Assembly (NCBI GenBank): GCA_036402115.1
Contig: DASWTM010000124.1
Location: 1-64,000, forward strand
DNA: 64,000 bases
Direction: 5' to 3'
DNA from: Chryseosolibacter sp036402115
GTDB lineage: Bacteria; Bacteroidota; Bacteroidia; Cytophagales; Cyclobacteriaceae
Each line of letters opens with the position of its first letter. Positions within the stretch are counted from its first letter, which is position 1. A model generated the notes under the pieces. That model saw only the letters and a list, made by a program, of their open reading frames with translations. It did no database searches and had not been told where the DNA came from. Shown piece by piece: positions 17,589 to 24,756 of the stretch. The position numbers and the translations under genes are program-made.

Positions 17589-18695
17589 ATGCAAAAATCA
17601 ACAACCATCACCTTCGCGTCAAATCATCGCGATTTCTCGACAACGCTCAATAAGCGCGTTAGCGAATATTTCAAGAATCATAACATCGGCCGCCATGGCA
17701 ATTCAGAGATGGTGATCAAAACCATCTGCATGTTCGCAGCCTACTTCTTGCCCTACACTCTTATTGTTACAGGTGTTATCAGCGGCACCTTTGCGTTGCT
17801 GGTCGCAGTGTTCATTATGAGTCTCGGTCTTGCCGGAATCGGTCTTTCCGTAATGCATGATGCCAATCACAATGCCTATTCGAAAAAACGTTGGGTGAAC
17901 ACACTCATCGGTTATTCGTTGAACATGGTCGGTGCAAATGCCTTCAACTGGAAAGTACAGCACAACGTTCTGCATCACACCTTCACGAATGTGCACGATG
18001 AAGATGAAGACATCAGCCCGCGTGGCGCCCTCCGTCTCACACCACATTCTCCCTGGAAACGCATTCATAAATATCAGTTCATCTACGCGTGGGTGCTCTA
18101 CGGCCTCATGACATTGGTGTGGCTGTTTTTTAAAGACTTTGTCAGGATCGTACGTTATCACAAAACGGGTCTGGCTAAAAAGCAAAATGCTAACATTACA
18201 AAAGAGTGGTTCATCCTGATCGGCTCGAAGCTCTTATACATCGGTTACATCATTGTCATTCCCATTGTCTTTACATCATTGGTGTGGTGGCAGGTGATTC
18301 TCGGTGTGATCATCATGCATTACATCGCGGGATTTTTATTGGCGATCATCTTTCAACCTGCGCACGTTATTGAAGGAACCGAGTTTCCGTTGCCAGATGA
18401 CAATAATTCACTGGAAAACAACTGGGCTGTGCATCAGCTGCTCACCACGACAAACTTTGGTAATAAGAGTCGCTGGTTTTCCTGGTATGTTGGCGGATTG
18501 AATTTTCAGATAGAACACCATTTGTTTCCGAACATCTGTCACGTGCATTATCGCAAAATAGCGGGGATCGTCAGCACCACGGCAAAAGAATTCGGACTTC
18601 CGTACAAAAGCACCCGAACCTTTATGCAGGCGTTGGTCAAACACGCCAGACTTCTCAAACAACTTGGCGCATCACCCGTAAACCTGACATCATGA
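17589..18695 (+). CDS. Membrane fatty-acid (acyl-CoA/acyl-lipid) desaturase
   Basis: A 368-residue integral membrane di-iron desaturase. The three histidine boxes are present: H-D-A-N-H (90-94), H-N-V-L-H-H (125-130) and Q-I-E-H-H near residue 310, with four hydrophobic segments between them. The Q-x-x-H-H third box groups it with front-end / linoleoyl-type and DesA3-like enzymes. It introduces a double bond into membrane acyl chains using O2 and an electron donor, raising membrane fluidity. Such genes are often cold-induced. Its stop overlaps the next start by 4 bp (ATGA), so it begins an operon with the 95-residue protein, a STAS protein and an RRM protein. Confidence 0.9.
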   Translation: MQKSTTITFASNHRDFSTTLNKRVSEYFKNHNIGRHGNSEMVIKTICMFAAYFLPYTLIVTGVISGTFALLVAVFIMSLGLAGIGLSVMHDANHNAYSKKRWVNTLIGYSLNMVGANAFNWKVQHNVLHHTFTNVHDEDEDISPRGALRLTPHSPWKRIHKYQFIYAWVLYGLMTLVWLFFKDFVRIVRYHKTGLAKKQNANITKEWFILIGSKLLYIGYIIVIPIVFTSLVWWQVILGVIIMHYIAGFLLAIIFQPAHVIEGTEFPLPDDNNSLENNWAVHQLLTTTNFGNKSRWFSWYVGGLNFQIEHHLFPNICHVHYRKIAGIVSTTAKEFGLPYKSTRTFMQALVKHARLLKQLGASPVNLTS

Positions 18696-18979
18696 TTGTA
18701 CTCAATAAACCATACATCATCATCCCTACACGACTAAAGCGTTACGCAGCGCATTACAACATTCCCGCTGCAGACGTTGTAGTGGTTCCGTTGAAAGCAC
18801 TGGGCACAGAATCATCCTGCGATGTGCGGTGGGAAGACCAGAACGGTGAATTGCAAGTATTGCAAAACCTGATGTTTTCAAACGAAAACCTGGTCCCGCT
18901 TAATCCGCTGCTCAATAAAAAACTGTACGAGCTTTGGAGTCACTATTACCAAACCGAAGCCCAACCGAATGAACAGTAA
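18692..18979 (+). CDS. Unknown ~95-aa protein, family member 1
   Basis: A 95-residue protein of no family I know, with a clear paralogue at 22605. Shared features: K-P-Y-(I/R)-I-I-x-x-R-x-K-R-Y-x-A-H-Y-(N/Q)-I-P near the start, V-V-P, G-T-E-S-x-C-D-V-R-W-E-D at about 38-49, L-Q-V-(L/I), and L-x-P-L-N-x-(L/M)-L-x-x-K-L-Y-E-(L/I)-W-x-H-Y-Y at the end. It is soluble with one conserved Cys. Translation is probably coupled to the desaturase (ATGA overlap), and it overlaps the next gene by 11 bp. In both loci it comes before an RRM protein gene, so a role in the same stress response is inferred. Confidence 0.82.
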   Translation: MIVLNKPYIIIPTRLKRYAAHYNIPAADVVVVPLKALGTESSCDVRWEDQNGELQVLQNLMFSNENLVPLNPLLNKKLYELWSHYYQTEAQPNEQ

Positions 18980-19832
18980 TTCACTTACTATCTTTGCCGA
19001 CCATCAGACTACGATTATCAAGCAGTGGTCCGACAGTCAGACCGATTCCTATCTTTTTGATGGTAGTCTTCCGCAGGCCAGGCATACCGAATGTCGTGAC
19101 ATGTACGATTGCCTTTTCAATGATCTGTTGGTAGGAAACAGCATCGGCACGCCCAAAGGAAAAATAACATCAACCGAGGAAGCGATCGATCATCTGGCAC
19201 TGAGCTGGCTGAAGAAGGGATACACGCCACGTGACGTGACATCATTCTTTTTGACGCTGAAGCAAGTGTTGTTGGATACCTTGCAGCGCTACACCCGCGA
19301 TCAGAATGAACTTATTGAGGAATCATTAAAGGTTCAGAAGTTGGTAGACCGCCTTGTTATTCTTTGTGTTGAGTCGTTTGTGAAAAATCGCGAGACGATT
19401 ATCCTCAGGCAACTCGATGAGCTCAATGACATTTCAACTCCGGTTATTAAGATATGGGATGGCATTTTAGGTTTGCCGATTGTTGGTACGCTGGATAGCT
19501 CTCGCATGGAGACGGTGCTTGAAGCGGTGTTGGAAAGCATTGCGAACGGCAAGTATCACATTGTCATCGTTGATATCTCGGGCGTTCCGGCCGTTGACAG
19601 CACGGTGGCTGATCATTTACTGAAACTGGCTAAGGCGATACGCCTGATGGGAGGCGAATGCATTATTAGTGGAATCATCCCTGCAATTGCTCAAACGGTA
19701 GTGAATCTCGGCATAGACTTATCATCGGTGAATACAAAGGCCACGCTTGCATCCGCATTGCGCGAAGCATTCAAGGTCCTCGATCTGCAAGTGACCAAAG
19801 TGAATAAACGTACTTCTTATTATAACAATTAA
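18969..19832 (+). CDS. RsbR-like protein with C-terminal STAS domain
   Basis: A 287-residue soluble protein. The N-terminal ~150 residues are helical and resemble the RsbRD N-terminal (globin-like) region (IIKQWSDSQ ... HLALSWLKKGYTPRDV). The C-terminal ~115 residues are a STAS domain: ISTPVIKIWDGILGLPIVGTLD, then I-V-D-I-S-G-V-P-A-V-D-S-T-V-A-D-H-L, whose Ser/Thr at D-S-T is the usual phosphorylation position. This is the layout of RsbR stressosome subunits and related partner-switching antagonists. No RsbS, RsbT or phosphatase gene is adjacent. It overlaps the preceding gene by 11 bp and lies 5 bp before the RRM gene, so it belongs to the same operon. Confidence 0.82.
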   Translation: MNSNSLTIFADHQTTIIKQWSDSQTDSYLFDGSLPQARHTECRDMYDCLFNDLLVGNSIGTPKGKITSTEEAIDHLALSWLKKGYTPRDVTSFFLTLKQVLLDTLQRYTRDQNELIEESLKVQKLVDRLVILCVESFVKNRETIILRQLDELNDISTPVIKIWDGILGLPIVGTLDSSRMETVLEAVLESIANGKYHIVIVDISGVPAVDSTVADHLLKLAKAIRLMGGECIISGIIPAIAQTVVNLGIDLSSVNTKATLASALREAFKVLDLQVTKVNKRTSYYNN

Positions 19833-19837
19833 ATTTC

Positions 19838-20173
19838 ATGAACATTTACGTAGCAAACGTGTCTTTCAAGGCAACAGATGGTGATTTGAGAGAACTATTC
19901 GAAGAATACGGTGACGTTTCTTCAGCGAAAATCATTACCGACAAGGAAACACAGCGCAGCCGCGGATTCGCTTTTGTAGAAATGAGCGATGCCGATTCTG
20001 CCAAGAGGGCAATCAACGAACTCAATGGATTCAATTTCCAGGGAAAAGACCTGGTGGTGAACGAAGCACGTCCTAAGACCGATGCACCTCGTTCAGGTGG
20101 ATTTAACCGCGGCAGTGGCGGAGGTGGATATGGCAACCGCGGTGGCGGTGGTGGCTTCAATAAGAAGTGGTAA
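19838..20173 (+). CDS. RRM-type RNA-binding protein with Gly-rich tail
   Basis: A 111-residue protein: one RRM domain (1-80) with RNP2 I-Y-V-A-N-V (3-8) and RNP1 R-G-F-A-F-V-E-M (42-49), then a Gly/Arg-rich tail (about 87-111). The aromatic residues needed to stack on RNA bases are in place. The architecture is the same as cyanobacterial Rbp proteins, many of which are cold-induced. Bacteroidota homologues bind RNA, but their targets are mostly unknown. It is the last gene of the desaturase operon and is followed by an intrinsic terminator. A second RRM protein at 22962 lacks the Gly tail. Confidence 0.93.
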   Translation: MNIYVANVSFKATDGDLRELFEEYGDVSSAKIITDKETQRSRGFAFVEMSDADSAKRAINELNGFNFQGKDLVVNEARPKTDAPRSGGFNRGSGGGGYGNRGGGGGFNKKW

Positions 20174-20196
20174 AAATCATTGTTTTGGAAAGTGAC

Positions 20197-20226
20197 AAGC
20201 CCGCGCAAGGTGGGCTTTTCTTTTTA
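20197..20226 (+). terminator. Intrinsic terminator after the RRM gene
   Basis: AAGCCC (20197-20202) pairs with GGGCTT (20212-20217), with further G/C pairing inside, followed by a T-rich tract (TTTTCTTTTT). It starts 24 bp after the RRM stop, is correctly oriented, and closes the desaturase operon. Confidence 0.85.
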
Positions 20227-20324
20227 TAAAGCGGGAGCCGTCTGTTCAAGCTCGCGGTGATGAAAGGTCCTCGATAACATTTGGACATTCCAGATGTTAT
20301 TACCTTAAATCAAAATGAGAGGCA

Positions 20325-20513
20325 GTGGTTGTCGTTGTATTAAACAGAGAATTGGACGCACGTCCTGAATTGTATGTCAGCTTATCGGAACTCAGTCTGT
20401 CAGTTCGGCAAACGCCTGCCGTTACTTACTTTGAGATAAACAGAGAATCGCTGCAGCTGGCGGATCAGGTTCTTAAGAATAAGCGGGTCGGCTATGATCT
20501 ACTGCCGTATTAG
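20325..20513 (+). CDS. Possible small protein, uncertain
   Basis: A 62-codon frame with a GTG start and no ATG. The translated text (ELYVSLSELSLSVRQTPAV, NRESLQLADQVLKNKR) looks protein-like and ends at a TAG 15 bp before the convergent response-regulator gene. I recognise no family. The only support is composition and the lack of another frame here. Confidence 0.35.
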   Translation: MVVVVLNRELDARPELYVSLSELSLSVRQTPAVTYFEINRESLQLADQVLKNKRVGYDLLPY

Positions 20514-20527
20514 CTGGAACGTTGTGG

Positions 20528-20953
20528 TCAGTGAAAGGAGTTTGGATGCTTGCATTCGCCCCAGTACAGCAGAATAAGCTCCAATTGTCGCGTGAGGTGC
20601 TGAAAGTCTGACGCTTTTTGAAAATAGCCTTGCACCGTGAGGTCGTATGCGAGACTCACTTCTCGTTCTGCTGCGGTGGTTGAAAAAAAGATAAAGGGGA
20701 TAGCTTTCTTTTTTAACGATGGACTAAGGTCAATTACGCTTCGCAGCTGCAGCCCATTGATCAGCGGCATGTTAATGTCACATAACACAATAAACGGATT
20801 GTCGCTGGTGGAGCGTAGGTAATCGAGCGCCTCCTGGCCATTGAAAAAAAACTTGAGTTCGTTTGAGACACCAAGTTCCTTAAAGGCTTCGCGAATTATT
20901 TCGTGATCGTCCGGATCGTCTTCGACAATAATGATCGGGCCATTCTTTGACAT
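20528..20953 (-). CDS. Single-domain response regulator (CheY/Rcp1-like)
   Basis: A 141-residue receiver domain and nothing else. The acidic pocket E-D-D (11-13), phosphoacceptor Asp59 in C-D-I-N-M-P, conserved S-T-T near residue 90 and a Lys in Y-F-Q-K are all present, so it should be phosphorylatable. The P-x-D-D-H-E-I start and 'FFNGQEALDYLR' are typical of the Rcp1-like receivers that pair with PAS or phytochrome kinases in Bacteroidota. No kinase is adjacent; the nearest is at 29878. It is monocistronic and leftward. Confidence 0.9.
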   Translation of the reverse strand: MSKNGPIIIVEDDPDDHEIIREAFKELGVSNELKFFFNGQEALDYLRSTSDNPFIVLCDINMPLINGLQLRSVIDLSPSLKKKAIPFIFFSTTAAEREVSLAYDLTVQGYFQKASDFQHLTRQLELILLYWGECKHPNSFH

Positions 20954-21082
20954 AGCAGAATAAGCGAAAAAAATAATGCCGCTTGCCTTTTGAACGCGTG
21001 AGGAATTTAGTGTCAGTGAACGAAAAGATGTTTCTTATCACAAAAGATAGTGTCCTGACTCAGAAATCCGTAATTTCAACAC

Positions 21083-21334
21083 ATGGTTAAACTTCGGTTG
21101 ATGACCTATACCAACACGTTCAACGTGCATGAGACCCTTGCATCGATACAATCGTGCATTGGCCGTGAAGTTCCATTCGATGTTACCTTGAGAAATAAAA
21201 CTGAACGTTCCAACGTCAAATTTGAAATATCCGATGATGAGGCGCGGAAGTTGATTAGACAACTCCATATCGAGCTCTATGTGCAGTCCGATCGCGGTGA
21301 TTACTGGATTGACTATGCTCCAACATCCAGGTAA
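21083..21334 (+). CDS. Small hypothetical protein
   Basis: An 83-residue soluble protein I do not recognise. ATG start at 21083; no signal or membrane segment. The sequence (LRLMTYTNTFNVHETLASI, FDVTLRNKTERSNVKFEI, DEARKLIRQLHIELYV) suggests an alpha/beta fold with one central helix. It stands alone between the leftward response regulator and another small unknown gene. Coding is supported by composition only. Confidence 0.5.
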   Translation: MVKLRLMTYTNTFNVHETLASIQSCIGREVPFDVTLRNKTERSNVKFEISDDEARKLIRQLHIELYVQSDRGDYWIDYAPTSR

Positions 21335-21458
21335 GTATTTTGAATACTTCCAATTATCACGCTTGAAAGATAGGGTTTGGTACGAATTTAGAGTACCTTG
21401 CTATTGACACACAGAGACCAATTGGCACCCGGCCTCCCTGCGCCAGTAATCGGTCCCA

Positions 21459-21716
21459 ATGAGCAATTCCAATATCATTTTTTTTCGGTGTAATGAAACA
21501 CTCAAGAACTGTTCAAGTCATCTGAACGTGCTTGCTGAATCAATCAAAGTCAACAAGAGAATGGTGTTTGAAACACAGCGTGCTATTATGGAATCGGAGG
21601 AGTCGCTGCGTATGGCTTCCGAAGTGCTGCAAAAACTCGATTCATTTATGAAAGCACATCATCCGGCAGATTTCAATCAATTTCAAGCGTCACGAAAAAC
21701 CAACGCCTTGTTCTAG
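21459..21716 (+). CDS. Small hypothetical protein, coiled-coil-like
   Basis: An 85-residue protein I do not recognise. From about residue 14 it is almost all predicted helix with heptad-like hydrophobics (LNVLAESIKVNKRMVFETQ, EESLRMASEVLQKL), suggesting a short coiled coil. Two Cys residues are near the N-terminus. The ATG at 21459 is the only start. It comes 124 bp after the previous gene and 256 bp before the RecA2-like gene, and copy 2 of the shared upstream element lies downstream of it, so it is probably a separate transcript. Confidence 0.5.
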   Translation: MSNSNIIFFRCNETLKNCSSHLNVLAESIKVNKRMVFETQRAIMESEESLRMASEVLQKLDSFMKAHHPADFNQFQASRKTNALF

Positions 21717-21800
21717 GTGCCGCTAATCGACATTAGCAGCGGTGTGCCGCGCCTGCTTCAATCTAAAGCACTAATTGTTAGGATACCGGTATTAATAGAG

Positions 21801-21896
21801 GTACCTTTAGTTATCAATTGTGATTCTTTTATCTCTCTTCGATGTTCCGTATCCGGAACCGGAAATTTTTAATTCTCTCGCAATTAACACCTGAAT
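21801..21896 (+). promoter_or_regulatory. Shared upstream element, copy 2
   Basis: Counterpart of 17358-17454 with seven common blocks: GTACCTT 21801, ATCAATTG 21813, ATTCTTTTA 21823, GGAACCGG 21855, TTAATTCTCTC 21869, CAATTAACAC 21881 and TGAAT 21892. Block spacings differ from copy 1 by at most 2 bp. It ends 76 bp before the RecA2-like gene that opens module 2. A promoter with conserved 5' leader is the simplest reading. Confidence 0.6.
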
Positions 21897-21972
21897 TTGG
21901 CTTCGCTGTACAAATTAGCGATCAAAAAATTCTTTTAATGCCGTCCATGAAAGCCATGGAGCACAACTTTAA

Positions 21973-22560
21973 ATGATCTGTATGACTATACAATCGATAC
22001 GACACGAAACGCTTCTAGCTCCGCGAATAATGAAAGATGCAGTGCGAAACGTTTTACCTGAATTTCACAATAACGCAAACACCAGTGTTCTGCAACAATT
22101 TGTTTGCATTGCAGCCGAACAATCAAAAGTTTCGATAGCGATCAAGCTTCTTGCGGATGTACAACTTACCAATGTGCTGATCTATGTTCGGACAAATTTT
22201 GCTGCCGATAACCTGGCAGAAATATTGAACCGCGCTGGCGTTGTGGCTGAATCGATACACGACAACAAAAGTCAACGAACAAAGACTCGCACACTTGCCA
22301 ACTTCAAAAAGAAATTGACTAACGTGCTGGTCGCCACGGAAAGCGCAGCTGCGATCATTGGTATGGAAGTCTCAACAATCCTCAATTACGATTTGCCTTT
22401 ATCGGCAGACACGTACACGAAGCGGATTGCTGTACATCGTGCAGCGGGACCGATGAATATCGTGTTTTCATTTTGCAATACGTCTGAGCAGAGCCGACTG
22501 GTGAACATCCAGCGTGCGGTGCCGGGAGAGATTACGCTGCTGGATCAGTGCAGTGGATAG
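21973..22560 (+). CDS. Standalone degenerate RecA2 (helicase C-terminal) domain protein
   Basis: A 195-residue protein matching only the second RecA domain of DEAD-box RNA helicases of the RhlE type. Recognisable parts are V-L-I-Y-V-R-T-N (motif IV, 68-75), the I-H-x-x-K-S-Q segment (95-101), V-L-V-A-T-E-S-A-A-A-I-I-G-M-E in place of motif V, N-Y-D-L-P (138-142), and K-R-I-A-V-H-R-A-A-G in place of motif VI H-R-I-G-R-T-G-R-A-G. The arginine fingers are altered and the ATP-binding RecA1 half is absent, so it cannot be an ATPase alone. It opens the operon with a small protein, RRM protein and sigma factor. An RNA-binding or decoy role is inferred. An ATG nine bases downstream is an alternative start. 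Confidence 0.8.
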   Translation: MICMTIQSIRHETLLAPRIMKDAVRNVLPEFHNNANTSVLQQFVCIAAEQSKVSIAIKLLADVQLTNVLIYVRTNFAADNLAEILNRAGVVAESIHDNKSQRTKTRTLANFKKKLTNVLVATESAAAIIGMEVSTILNYDLPLSADTYTKRIAVHRAAGPMNIVFSFCNTSEQSRLVNIQRAVPGEITLLDQCSG

Positions 22561-22604
22561 AGGGGAAGTAGATCACAGTTTAGTATTCACTTAAAATCAA
22601 AAAC

Positions 22605-22919
22605 ATGGCCATACACATAGGAAAACCTTACAGAATTATAGCGATGCGGTATAAGCGTTACAACGCGCACTACCAGATCCCATCCGATGATTGCCTTGTT
22701 GTTCCTACAAAGGAATATGGCACCGAATCGCTGTGTGATGTTCGGTGGGAAGACACTAATGGCGTGCTACAGGTCATTCATAACAAGATGTTTCTATCCG
22801 ATAACCTGGCGCCACTCAATGCAATGTTGCAAACAAAACTTTATGAGATATGGGAGCACTATTACAACAAGGTACGTACCTGTGTCGCTGCTTTTGTAAG
22901 CAGTCCGATGAGTGCTTAA
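22605..22919 (+). CDS. Unknown ~100-aa protein, family member 2
   Basis: A 104-residue paralogue of the 18692-18979 product, with about half of the aligned positions identical over the first 85. It keeps KPYRII, KRYNAHYQIP, V-V-P, G-T-E-S-L-C-D-V-R-W-E-D and KLYEIWEHYY. The last 15 residues differ, and end in an unrelated Ala/Ser/Val-rich tail. No known family. It follows the RecA2-like gene by 44 bp and precedes the RRM gene by 42 bp, mirroring module 1. Confidence 0.82.
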   Translation: MAIHIGKPYRIIAMRYKRYNAHYQIPSDDCLVVPTKEYGTESLCDVRWEDTNGVLQVIHNKMFLSDNLAPLNAMLQTKLYEIWEHYYNKVRTCVAAFVSSPMSA

Positions 22920-22961
22920 CATCGTTCGAATAATTTTTCATTACTTATCTAACTCTTTTTT

Positions 22962-23216
22962 ATGAATCTATTTGTTGCCAATATCAGTCCCTCTGTAAAA
23001 GAGGATGCGTTGAATTTGTTGTTTTCGGAATTTGGTGAAGTCGTATCGGTTAAGATCATCAGCGACAAGCATACTGGCCACTCAAAAGGCTTCGGCTTTG
23101 TCGACATGCAGAACGACAGCCATGCATTAACTGCGATTGAGAAGCTTACAAACGCGGAATTTTTCGGCAGGAAGCTCGTGGTGTCGAAAGCCCGACCGAA
23201 AACGACCGCCTATTAA
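22962..23216 (+). CDS. RRM-type RNA-binding protein
   Basis: An 84-residue protein that is one RRM domain without a tail. RNP2 is L-F-V-A-N-I (3-8) and RNP1 is K-G-F-G-F-V-D-M (42-49). It is a clear paralogue of the 19838 product (shared FxxxGxVxSxKIIxDKxT and a L-V-V-x-x-A-R-P-K-T ending). The lost Gly-rich tail may change its RNA affinity or protein contacts. It belongs to the 21973-24122 group, 42 bp before the sigma factor gene. Confidence 0.93.
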   Translation: MNLFVANISPSVKEDALNLLFSEFGEVVSVKIISDKHTGHSKGFGFVDMQNDSHALTAIEKLTNAEFFGRKLVVSKARPKTTAY

Positions 23217-23258
23217 TCCGAGTGAATCGGATCACTGTTAACGATCAACCAGATTAGA

Positions 23259-24122
23259 ATGAGACAACTCAAGATCACCAAGCAAATCACGAATCGGGAG
23301 ACGCAATCCCTTGACAAATATCTTCAGGAAATCGGCAAAGTCAGTCTAATCACTTCTGAGGAAGAAGTGGAGCTGGCGAAGCGCATTGCAGAAGGAGACC
23401 ATGTTGCGCTGGAAAAGCTGACGAAAGCGAATCTTCGTTTTGTGGTGTCGGTTGCCAAACAGTATCAAAACTATGGGTTGACACTTGGTGATCTGATCAA
23501 TGAGGGAAACGTAGGGCTGATTAAGGCCGCGAAGAAGTTTGATGCCACCCGTGGATTCAAATTTATCTCCTATGCAGTGTGGTGGATCAGACAGGCGATC
23601 ATGCAAAGCCTCGCGGAGCAGTCGCGTATTGTGAGGCTTCCGTTGAACCGCGTCAGCAGTCTCAATAAGATCCTTAAGACTTTCTCGACCCTTGAACAAA
23701 CCTATCAGCGCGAACCGACAACAGCTGAATTAGCCGAGACCATTGGCGTGAACGAAGAGGAGATTATGATCAATCAGCGCAATGCAGGTCGCCATCTTTC
23801 GATGGATGCGCCATTTCAGGAAGGTGAAAGCAACTCATTGCTTGAACTTCTTCATGATGCAGACAACGCAATGCCGGACGCAACATTGATGTCTGACTCA
23901 CTGAAGCATGAGATTCAACGCGCGTTCTCCAGACTGACGCTGCGCGAGGCCGAAGTAATGACCCATTATTATGGCCTGGATGGAAACCCGGCAATGAACC
24001 TGGAAGAACTTGGTGAACGGTTCAACATCACCCGCGAGCGGGTAAGGCAGATAAAAGAACTGGCTACCCGCAGGCTGAGGCAATCGAAACGAAACTCGGT
24101 TCTGAAATCTTATCTGGGCTGA
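23259..24122 (+). CDS. Sigma-70 family RNA polymerase sigma factor, RpoD-like
   Basis: A 287-residue sigma factor with the compact layout of Bacteroidota RpoD: region 1.2 (S-L-D-K-Y-L-Q-E-I-G-K-V), region 2 (L-R-F-V-V-S-V-A-K-Q-Y; F-K-F-I-S-Y-A-V-W-W-I-R-Q), region 3 and region 4.2 (L-E-E-L-G-E-R-F-N-I-T-R-E-R-V-R-Q-I-K). The length and start (MRQLKITKQITNRE) are those of the housekeeping factor. Several normally invariant stretches are changed, for example E-V-M-T-H-Y-Y-G-L-D-G-N-P where the usual form is close to DVI-x-LYFG, and A-T-R-R-L-R-Q-S-K-R. I infer a second, stress-linked RpoD paralogue, not the primary factor. It converges with the cold-shock gene with a 1-bp gap. Confidence 0.9.
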   Translation: MRQLKITKQITNRETQSLDKYLQEIGKVSLITSEEEVELAKRIAEGDHVALEKLTKANLRFVVSVAKQYQNYGLTLGDLINEGNVGLIKAAKKFDATRGFKFISYAVWWIRQAIMQSLAEQSRIVRLPLNRVSSLNKILKTFSTLEQTYQREPTTAELAETIGVNEEEIMINQRNAGRHLSMDAPFQEGESNSLLELLHDADNAMPDATLMSDSLKHEIQRAFSRLTLREAEVMTHYYGLDGNPAMNLEELGERFNITRERVRQIKELATRRLRQSKRNSVLKSYLG

Positions 24123-24123
24123 G

Positions 24124-24561
24124 TTAGATTTTCTTTACTGATACAGCGACAGGGCCTTTGAAGCCGCGTTCCGTCTGGAAGGAAACAAAATCGTTTTCTT
24201 TAATAGGCGTGAGCAGACCGTTGGCATGAACGAAAATACTTTCGCCATTCTGTGTGTCTTTGATAAAACCGTAACCCTTAGCAGTGTCGAAACGTGTCAC
24301 GCGGCCTTTGCGCGCAAGCTCGACTTCAGAGCCTCCGACATTTCGCGACCCGATCACAATGTCATCCGTATTGATGTTGCTTTTCTTGGCAACGTCCGGT
24401 GGGGTGGAAGAGAGGTTTCCGTTTTCATCAACGTACGCGATCATATCATCGAGCGAACCGGATTTTGAAGTGGCTTGACGATCAGCTTTGCGCTGTTCCT
24501 TTTCTTTTTTCTTTTGTTGCTTGCGCTTTTCTTTTTCTTTCTTGTTGAATGTATCTGCCAT
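24124..24561 (-). CDS. Cold-shock-domain protein with basic N-terminal extension
   Basis: A 145-residue protein. The C-terminal domain (about 84-145) is a cold-shock domain with RNP1 K-G-Y-G-F-I (95-100) and RNP2 S-I-F-V-H-A (108-113), which binds single-stranded nucleic acid. The N-terminal ~30 residues are nearly all Lys/Glu/Arg/Gln (a charged helix), and residues 35-80 form an acidic linker. This long form with a basic leader occurs widely in Bacteroidota. It is convergent with the sigma gene. Its presence beside desaturase and RRM genes supports a cold-stress reading of the region. Confidence 0.92.
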   Translation of the reverse strand: MADTFNKKEKEKRKQQKKKEKEQRKADRQATSKSGSLDDMIAYVDENGNLSSTPPDVAKKSNINTDDIVIGSRNVGGSEVELARKGRVTRFDTAKGYGFIKDTQNGESIFVHANGLLTPIKENDFVSFQTERGFKGPVAVSVKKI

Positions 24562-24756
24562 AGAGTATAATCAGTGCAAACGGACACCCTGTCCATCTGG
24601 CTATTGTCTTCAAATTCAACTTTATTCAGTTGTTTTCAGTTCACTTATCGGGGTGGGCGCGTGATAAGGGGGCGAGCGCTGAATGGACTAATAAAGTTAT
24701 CAAACGTACGCTTTTTGGCGCTGCTATCCTAAAGAAAACGTGTATTGGTTTCGCAA

